Shown piece by piece: positions 6,692 to 10,966 of a DNA stretch of 10,966 nucleotides. Below the pieces are notes generated by a model, which made no database searches, had not been told where the DNA came from, and was given only the letters and a program-made list of their open reading frames with translations. The stretch is from Geminicoccaceae bacterium (lineage in GTDB: Bacteria; Pseudomonadota; Alphaproteobacteria; Geminicoccales; Geminicoccaceae). Location: assembly GCA_030824835.1 (NCBI GenBank), contig JAPJRA010000058.1, positions 1 through 10,966 on the forward strand. Direction: 5' to 3'. The position numbers and the translations under genes were made by a program. Position 1 is the stretch's first letter, and each line of letters opens with the position of its first letter.

Positions 6692-7216
6692 ATGTCACCA
6701 CTGCTCGCCACCGCACTCGCCGTCGGGCTGCTCGGGGGAGTCGCCACCTGGCTGTTCCTCAGTGTGGGAACACTCCTGATCTGGGCGGCGTTCGTCGCCT
6801 GGGCGTCCTATTTCGCCATCGGCGGCGACAACCGAGCGATCGGCCTCAACCTCACCTCCAACAGCTTCGGCGTCTTCGTCGCCTGGTGCGTGGCGCTGCT
6901 CGGGCTCGCCAATCCGATCGCGGCTCTGCCAGCCGCGATCTGGATCGGCTTTCTGGTGTGCGTGAGCGTGGTGCTCTACATTCTGGCGTCGCGCTTCCCG
7001 CCATTTTCGTCGGTGCCGGCCGTCACCTTCGGCTATGCTGCGACCTTCGCGTATCTCAGCCAGACCCCGGACGCCTTCACCTATGGCGCCCTGCTCGCGC
7101 CCAGCTTCGCCAACGCCCTGCTGGTGGTGATCCTCTCCATGGCGATCGGGACGATGTTCGCCGCCGCTTCGGCGAAGCTCGCGACGGCTCTCGCCAGCCA
7201 GCCCGCCACCTCGTGA
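6692..7216 (+). CDS. DUF1097-type integral membrane protein
   Basis: A 174-residue very hydrophobic protein with about six membrane segments (approximately 4-24, 26-43, 57-78, 82-99, 107-123 and 138-163). It resembles the DUF1097 family, which includes E. coli YcdZ: a short N-terminal helix pair, the SWAGF/WAAFVAWASYFA-like patch here at 31-42, and a late VPAVTFGYAATFA segment (108-120). The family has no established function; transport or channel activity is often presumed. An AGAGGGG Shine-Dalgarno (6677-6683) sits 8 nt before the ATG. It precedes the amidase gene by 85 nt on the same strand, and the pair is divergent from the ligase/nitrilase operon, so passage of an amide, amine or ammonium compound is a reasonable but unproven guess. 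Confidence 0.75.
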   Translation: MSPLLATALAVGLLGGVATWLFLSVGTLLIWAAFVAWASYFAIGGDNRAIGLNLTSNSFGVFVAWCVALLGLANPIAALPAAIWIGFLVCVSVVLYILASRFPPFSSVPAVTFGYAATFAYLSQTPDAFTYGALLAPSFANALLVVILSMAIGTMFAAASAKLATALASQPATS

Positions 7217-7290
7217 GCCAGGTGGGCCGGCGCGAACGTCAACGTTGCCTTCGCCGCCAATCGGGAGAAGATGCAGGCCGCTTGTCAGTG

Positions 7291-7296
7291 GGAGAG
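7291..7296 (+). promoter_or_regulatory. Shine-Dalgarno site selecting a TTG start for the amidase
   Basis: GGAGAG lies with 7 nt between GGAG and the TTG at 7302. No ATG or GTG occurs in frame nearby, and the upstream TTG at 7245 has no such site, so 7302 is preferred. Confidence 0.6.
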
Positions 7297-7301
7297 ATTG
7301 C

Positions 7302-8642
7302 TTGTCCAAGGCCGAAACCGCACTCCACGAGCTGTCCGCGCGCGCGGCCGTGCGGGCCATTGCGAGCGGACGGCTAACCTCGCGTGCGCTGACCGAGGCC
7401 TGCCTCGCCCGCATTACCGCGCGCGAGCCTGACGTCGGCGCGTGGCAGTTCCTCGATCCGGTCCATGCAATGGAACAGGCGGACGCGTGCGACGAGCTGC
7501 AGCGCGAGGGACAACCGCTGGGGCGGCTGCATGGTGTGCCGGTCGGCCTCAAGGACATCATCGACACGGCCGATATGCCGACAGAGAACGGCACCGTGCT
7601 CTGCGCGGGGCGGCAACCGGCGCACGATGCCACGGTCGTGAGCCGGCTCCGCGCCGCGGGGGCGGTCATCCTGGGCAAGACGGTGACGGCCGAGCTCGCC
7701 GCCGTCCATCCCGGCAAGACTCGTCACCCGCGCGACCCGAGGCGAACTCCCGGCGGCTCGTCCAGCGGTTCGGCGGCGGCGGTGGCCGACCACATGTGCC
7801 CCCTGGCGCTGGGAACGCAAACGAACGGCTCGGTCATCCGTCCGGCCAGCTTCTGCGGCGTGGTGGGTTTCAAGCCGAGCCACGGGCTGATCAGTCGCGC
7901 CGGGGTCCTGATGCAGTCGCGCACGCTGGACCATGTCGGGGTGTTCGCGCGCGATGTCGCCGATGCGGCCTTGCTGGCCGACGTGCTCACGGGCTTTGAC
8001 GCGGGCGACCCGGACACCCGGCTCGCTGCGGCACCGGCGCTTCTGGCTGCCGCGACGGCCGATGGTGTGCTGCCGCCGAGCATCGCGTTCGTGCGCACGC
8101 CGGTCTGGGACAGCGCCGAGGGCGCCACCCAGGCGGCGTTCGAGGCGCTGGTGGAGAGCTTGGGGGATCGGGCCGTCGAGGTCGCCTTGCCCGACGACTT
8201 CTGCCAGGCGCATGCTGCCCTGCAGACCATCATGGTGGCGGAGCAGGCCTTTAACTACGGCTCCTTTTGGGAGCGCGGCCGTGACCGGATGAGCGAGGCG
8301 TTGCGCGGGATGATCGCACGTGGTCAGGCCGTCACGGCGGTCGAATGGCATCGGGCCGTGGCAACGGCCTCGGCGCTGCGGCGTTCGCTAGAGACGTTGT
8401 TCGAGCGTCACGACGCGATCCTGACGCCGGCGGCCACTGGCGAGGCGCCGATCGGCCTGGATACTACCGGCAATCCCGTCTTCTGCACGATCTGGTCGTT
8501 GCTAGGCCACCCGGCGATAAGCCTGCCGCTGCTGCAAGGGCCGGCCGGCCTGCCCGTGGGCGTGCAGCTTGTCGGCAGGCAGCGCGAGGAGCGGCGCCTG
8601 CTTGCTGTCGCTGCGTGGCTGGAGCGGAATCCCGCTGGCTGA
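7302..8642 (+). CDS. Amidase signature (AS) family amidase
   Basis: A 446-residue serine amidase. The Ser-cisSer-Lys triad is intact: Lys84 in VGLKDIIDT (81-89), cis-Ser153 in PGGSSSGSAAAVA (150-162) and nucleophile Ser177 in GTQTNGSVIRPASFCG (171-186). GTQTxGSVIRP rather than the commoner GTDTGGSIR places it in a branch of AS hydrolases distinct from GatA; gatB/gatC partners are absent, so tRNA amidotransfer is unlikely. LTPAATGEAP (374-383) and PAGLPVGVQLVG (414-425) are further family landmarks. AS enzymes release ammonia or an amine from many amides and sometimes nitrile-derived carbamoyl compounds; the substrate is open. A TTG start is supported by GGAGAG; an upstream in-frame TTG at 7245 would add 19 poorly conserved residues. 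It is probably co-transcribed with the DUF1097 gene. Confidence 0.93.
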   Translation: MSKAETALHELSARAAVRAIASGRLTSRALTEACLARITAREPDVGAWQFLDPVHAMEQADACDELQREGQPLGRLHGVPVGLKDIIDTADMPTENGTVLCAGRQPAHDATVVSRLRAAGAVILGKTVTAELAAVHPGKTRHPRDPRRTPGGSSSGSAAAVADHMCPLALGTQTNGSVIRPASFCGVVGFKPSHGLISRAGVLMQSRTLDHVGVFARDVADAALLADVLTGFDAGDPDTRLAAAPALLAAATADGVLPPSIAFVRTPVWDSAEGATQAAFEALVESLGDRAVEVALPDDFCQAHAALQTIMVAEQAFNYGSFWERGRDRMSEALRGMIARGQAVTAVEWHRAVATASALRRSLETLFERHDAILTPAATGEAPIGLDTTGNPVFCTIWSLLGHPAISLPLLQGPAGLPVGVQLVGRQREERRLLAVAAWLERNPAG

Positions 8643-8932
8643 TCCGGTCGGCCCGGCAGCGGCCGCCTTCACTCCGCTCATGCAAGAGCTCGTGACCGCG
8701 ACGCCGGGGGCGGTGGCGTCGATGGTCGCGTAGGCCTACTGTTGCTGTGTCGCTGCTACCATGACGCAGATGTAAGCCCGCGTGGGCCCGCATTGAGGTT
8801 GTTCGAGCGCCGCTCGAAGCGTAGCTAGTCTGGCGATGGTCGTGGCTGTCCCTCGCGAGCAAAGCGTGATGCTCGGCGATTGTACACCTCGGTGAATCGG
8901 CTCCAAGATACCTAAACTGGCAGTATGAGTGA
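8643..8932. other. 290-nt non-coding stretch with short perfect palindromes
   Basis: No supported gene was found. Visible structures are GTAGGCCTAC (8730-8739, perfect 10-nt palindrome), GCCC-GCGT-GGGC (8776-8787) and the hairpin TTCGAGC-GCC-GCTCGAA (8802-8818, 7-bp stem). None is followed by a T-run. The hairpin may act as a terminator-like or processing element after the amidase, or be part of the leader of the oxidase gene. No good promoter pair was recognised. Confidence 0.5.
8802..8818. repeat. Perfect inverted repeat (7-bp stem, 3-nt loop)
   Basis: TTCGAGC and GCTCGAA flank GCC. It lies about 160 nt after the amidase stop and 115 nt before the oxidase start. With no downstream T-run, it is not a classical intrinsic terminator; it could be a protein-binding site. 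Confidence 0.5.
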
Positions 8933-10792
8933 ATGCGCAAACGGTCTCAACTGGACACGTGTAGTATGGGCATGGGCCGTTTGATGCGGCGCTGGCTGGC
9001 TGCCTTCGTCTTAGTGGCTGCTGGGGGGTCTGGAGCTGCTTTGGCCGACAACGGCGTCGGTGCATGGTCGGCTTTGGGCAAGTGGCCACTCGTGCCCTTG
9101 CATGCGTTGCTGCTACCCGATGGCCGGGTGCTGACCTACGGCAGCAATGGCAATGGCAAGCAAACCGGGCGTTTCATCTACGACGTGTGGAGCCCGAGCC
9201 TGGGATTGGGGCCGGCTTCGCACTGGACAATGCCGAACTCGACCAAGACAGACCTGTTCTGCAGCGCCCAGATCGTGCTGCCGCAAAGCGGCAATGTCGT
9301 TCTCCTGGGCGGCGACAATTGGACGGGTAACCAGACGAACAATCTGGGCAACAACAACTCGCTTGTCTTCAATGCGGCTGCCGGCGACACGCTGACGCGC
9401 GGTGCCAACATGCATCAGGCTCGGTGGTATGCGACCGCGACCACGCTGCCCGGCGGCGACATTTTCATTCAGGGCGGCTACGGCGGCAAAGGCGGTCTTC
9501 CCGCGGTCGACAACCCAGAGATCCGCGATGCAACGGGCAATTTTCGGGCTCTGACCGGGATCAACATCGCCGACATTTACTGGTGGTATCCGCGCAATTG
9601 GGTGGCGCCTGATGGGAGGATCTTCGGTTTTTCCAACAGGTCCATGTACTATATCGACCCTACCGGGAAGGGGAAGATCACTCGCCTGGGCGACATGGCC
9701 GGAAACGGCCCGAGCGGCGCCACCTCCAGCGAGGTGATGTTCGCGCCGGGGCGGATCCTGCGCATCGGTGGCGGGTCCATCAATTCCAACGTGCTGAAGC
9801 CCGGCAAGAGTGCGGCCTCGATCATTGACCTGAACAGCGGCTCGCCGGTGATCACCAAGCTGCCGCCGATGCCCCGGCCGCTACATTGGGCCAACACCAC
9901 CGTATTGCCCGATGGCAAGGTGGTGGTGACCGGCGGCAGCCCTATCAACAACGAGCTGCCCGGCGCCAATTACAACGCACTGATCTGGGACCCGGCCCGG
10001 CCGGGCGTCTGGACCGTGGGTGCCAAGACGGTGGCCGAGCCATCGCATGCCAGACTTTATCACTCCATCGGGATGCTGCTCCCGGACGGGACTATACTGG
10101 TCGGCGGCACGGGGGCGACTGGCGCGCGGGATCCGGCGCCGATCCAGAACACCAACGCCGAGATCTACTATCCGCCTTATCTGTTCACGGCGGCGGGGCA
10201 GTGGGCGCCGCGGCCACGTATCCTGAGCGCGCCACCCGTGCTGACGGTCGGCACCAGCTTTGCCATGGCAGTCGACAACCCGCTCGGCGTCTCACGGGTG
10301 ACGCTGATCAAGACCGGCTCGGTGACCCACAGCTTCAACATGGAGCAGCGCTTCATGGAGCTGTCCTTCGTCCGCTCCGGCTCGCAGCTGCTGGTTAAAG
10401 CACCGGCCAACCTCAACTTGGCCACGCCCGGCAAGTACCTGCTGTTCGTCCTCAACGCCCAGGGTGTGCCGTCGATCGCGCGCATCGTCTCCGTGGCCAA
10501 CGCAGCGGCCCCGCCCACCCTGCAGCCTTTCGATGCGCTCGAATATATCGCGTCCTATCCGGACCTGATCCGGGCGTTTGGTGCGAATGCGGCAGCCGGA
10601 GCCCAGCACTACCTGACGAACGGCCAAGCCGCCGGTCGAGTTCCGGACAGCTTCAACGCGCACCAGTACCTGGCGAACTATGCCGACCTGCGGGCGGCCT
10701 TCGGGACGAATCTCGCCGCTGCAAGGATTCACTACATCGTTCACGGCTACTTCGAAGGCCGGACGGACAAGGCGCCACCAACGGGGTACTGA
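8933..10792 (+). CDS. Secreted galactose/glyoxal oxidase-like radical-copper oxidase with C-terminal repeats
   Basis: A 619-residue exported protein. An N-terminal signal peptide (hydrophobic 21-36, likely cleavage after ALA39) precedes a kelch propeller (about 48-395, with repeated LPDGxxxxxGG blades), then the DUF1929 E-set domain (about 426-523). Residues aligning with the galactose-oxidase cofactor are all present: Cys110 (LFCSAQ) and Tyr166 (ARWYAT) for the thioether-linked radical, Tyr376 and His377 (ARLYHSIG), and His466 (VTHSFNMEQRF) as copper ligands. The enzyme would oxidise an alcohol or aldehyde with O2, giving H2O2. The stacking Trp of galactose oxidase is not obvious; Tyr183 (QGGYGG) lies near that position, suggesting a different substrate. 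Two 40-residue repeats follow. The start is uncertain: ATGs at 8933, 8966, 8972 and 8984 are in frame with no clear Shine-Dalgarno site; 8984 (MRRWLAAF) gives the most typical signal peptide. Confidence 0.9.
   Translation: MRKRSQLDTCSMGMGRLMRRWLAAFVLVAAGGSGAALADNGVGAWSALGKWPLVPLHALLLPDGRVLTYGSNGNGKQTGRFIYDVWSPSLGLGPASHWTMPNSTKTDLFCSAQIVLPQSGNVVLLGGDNWTGNQTNNLGNNNSLVFNAAAGDTLTRGANMHQARWYATATTLPGGDIFIQGGYGGKGGLPAVDNPEIRDATGNFRALTGINIADIYWWYPRNWVAPDGRIFGFSNRSMYYIDPTGKGKITRLGDMAGNGPSGATSSEVMFAPGRILRIGGGSINSNVLKPGKSAASIIDLNSGSPVITKLPPMPRPLHWANTTVLPDGKVVVTGGSPINNELPGANYNALIWDPARPGVWTVGAKTVAEPSHARLYHSIGMLLPDGTILVGGTGATGARDPAPIQNTNAEIYYPPYLFTAAGQWAPRPRILSAPPVLTVGTSFAMAVDNPLGVSRVTLIKTGSVTHSFNMEQRFMELSFVRSGSQLLVKAPANLNLATPGKYLLFVLNAQGVPSIARIVSVANAAAPPTLQPFDALEYIASYPDLIRAFGANAAAGAQHYLTNGQAAGRVPDSFNAHQYLANYADLRAAFGTNLAAARIHYIVHGYFEGRTDKAPPTGY
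10529..10771 (+). repeat. Two tandem 40-residue protein repeats at the oxidase C-terminus
   Basis: Residues 533-572 and 574-613 align without gaps with 18 of 40 identities; shared positions include F, Y, A, Y, DL, AFG, N, AA, HY, G and GR. The pattern (F-A--Y-A-Y-DL--AFG-N, then HY---G---GR) is seen in tandem at the C-terminus of various secreted proteobacterial proteins, so it is probably a surface-attachment or secretion-related module (inference). The nucleotide copies (10529-10648 and 10652-10771) are diverged, indicating an old duplication. Confidence 0.8.
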
Positions 10793-10966
10793 TCTCGCTC
10801 GTGCGGCAAGCGTGTCCCGGTCGCGCGCTCAAATTGGCTCCGATAAAATCAGGTCGACTGGTTCTTTTGCGGGCACGGCTCGCCGCTTAGCCTTCCGCCT
10901 TGCGAGGCAAGGACTCGCGGACGTGGGGGAAAGGTCAAAGCCATGCGAGATGCTCCAGCGACAACC
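10793..10966. other. Downstream intergenic stretch
   Basis: After the oxidase stop, a short hairpin CCTTGC-GAG-GCAAGG (10898-10912) is visible, not followed by T residues. No terminator with a T-run was found. Confidence 0.4.
10943..10966 (+). CDS. Possible start of a gene running off the window
   Basis: ATG at 10943 opens a frame of eight codons (MRDAPATT) that continues past the window end. An AAGG element lies 8 nt upstream (10931-10934). Too short for any identification; it could be a chance ATG. Confidence 0.25.

Noticed and set aside
5484..6779. 431-codon open frame on the plus strand opposite the glutamine-synthetase-like gene
   Set aside because: No family motifs; it runs through the whole divergent promoter region and into the DUF1097 gene.
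7217..7301. Protein-like reading NVNVAFAANREKMQAAC in the gap between DUF1097 and amidase genes, possible gene remnant
   Set aside because: Too short, not preceded by a start in frame, and cannot be tied to a family.
7374..8351. 325-codon open frame on the minus strand opposite the amidase gene
   Set aside because: Arg/His-rich shadow of an amidase with an intact triad.
8680..8733. Short plus-strand frame ending LVTATPGAVASMVA, possible remnant of a gene after the amidase
   Set aside because: Only 17 codons from its ATG and no family recognised; plausible protein-like composition is common by chance at this GC content.
8924..8983. 19-codon frame starting ATGAGTGAA just before the oxidase start, possible leader peptide
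   Set aside because: No Shine-Dalgarno site and no composition typical of attenuation leaders; it overlaps the uncertain oxidase start region.
10898..10912. Hairpin CCTTGC-GAG-GCAAGG as terminator of the oxidase gene
   Set aside because: More than 100 nt after the stop and not followed by T residues.

Overview
This GC-rich window has tightly packed genes with frequent 4-nt overlaps and GTG/TTG starts. Gene content and codon use suggest an alphaproteobacterium (rhizobial or Rhodospirillales-like soil or rhizosphere type). That placement is inference; no rRNA or marker gene is present. Most of the window is a catabolic/accessory island devoted to C-N bond chemistry (amides, nitriles, gamma-glutamyl amides).

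Layout. (1) Positions 1-2736, plus strand: the 3' end of a periplasmic substrate-binding protein, a SsuB/TauB-type ATPase, a SsuC/TauC-type permease and an acetamidase/formamidase-family hydrolase, apparently one operon for uptake and hydrolysis of a small amide-like compound. (2) Positions 2780-6512, minus strand: a compact operon read from about 6580 leftward: glutamine-synthetase-like ligase, nitrilase-superfamily hydrolase, class I glutamine-amidotransferase-like hydrolase, and an XRE-cupin regulator as last gene. The ligase/amidotransferase/regulator trio has the same logic as putrescine (Puu) and aniline (TdnQ/TdnT) gamma-glutamylation pathways. The nitrilase in the middle is the unusual part. 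(3) Positions 6513-6691: divergent intergenic region with overlapping TTCTCG/CGAGAA palindromes that cover a candidate -35 box, a good operator candidate for the XRE-cupin protein. (4) Positions 6692-8642, plus strand: a DUF1097-type membrane protein followed by an amidase-signature (AS) amidase. (5) Positions 8643-8932: gene-free stretch with perfect short palindromes. (6) Positions 8933-10792, plus strand: a secreted galactose/glyoxal-oxidase-like radical-copper oxidase with intact copper and Cys-Tyr cofactor residues and two C-terminal 40-residue repeats. (7) Positions 10793-10966: intergenic, with a possible gene start at 10943.

How the parts may work together (inference): an ABC importer brings in an amine/amide/nitrile nitrogen source. 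The glutamine-synthetase-like enzyme glutamylates an amine. The nitrilase, amidotransferase-like protein, AS amidase and acetamidase/formamidase then cleave different C-N bonds. The XRE-cupin protein represses its own operon until inducer is present. The copper oxidase appears to be an independent extracellular function.
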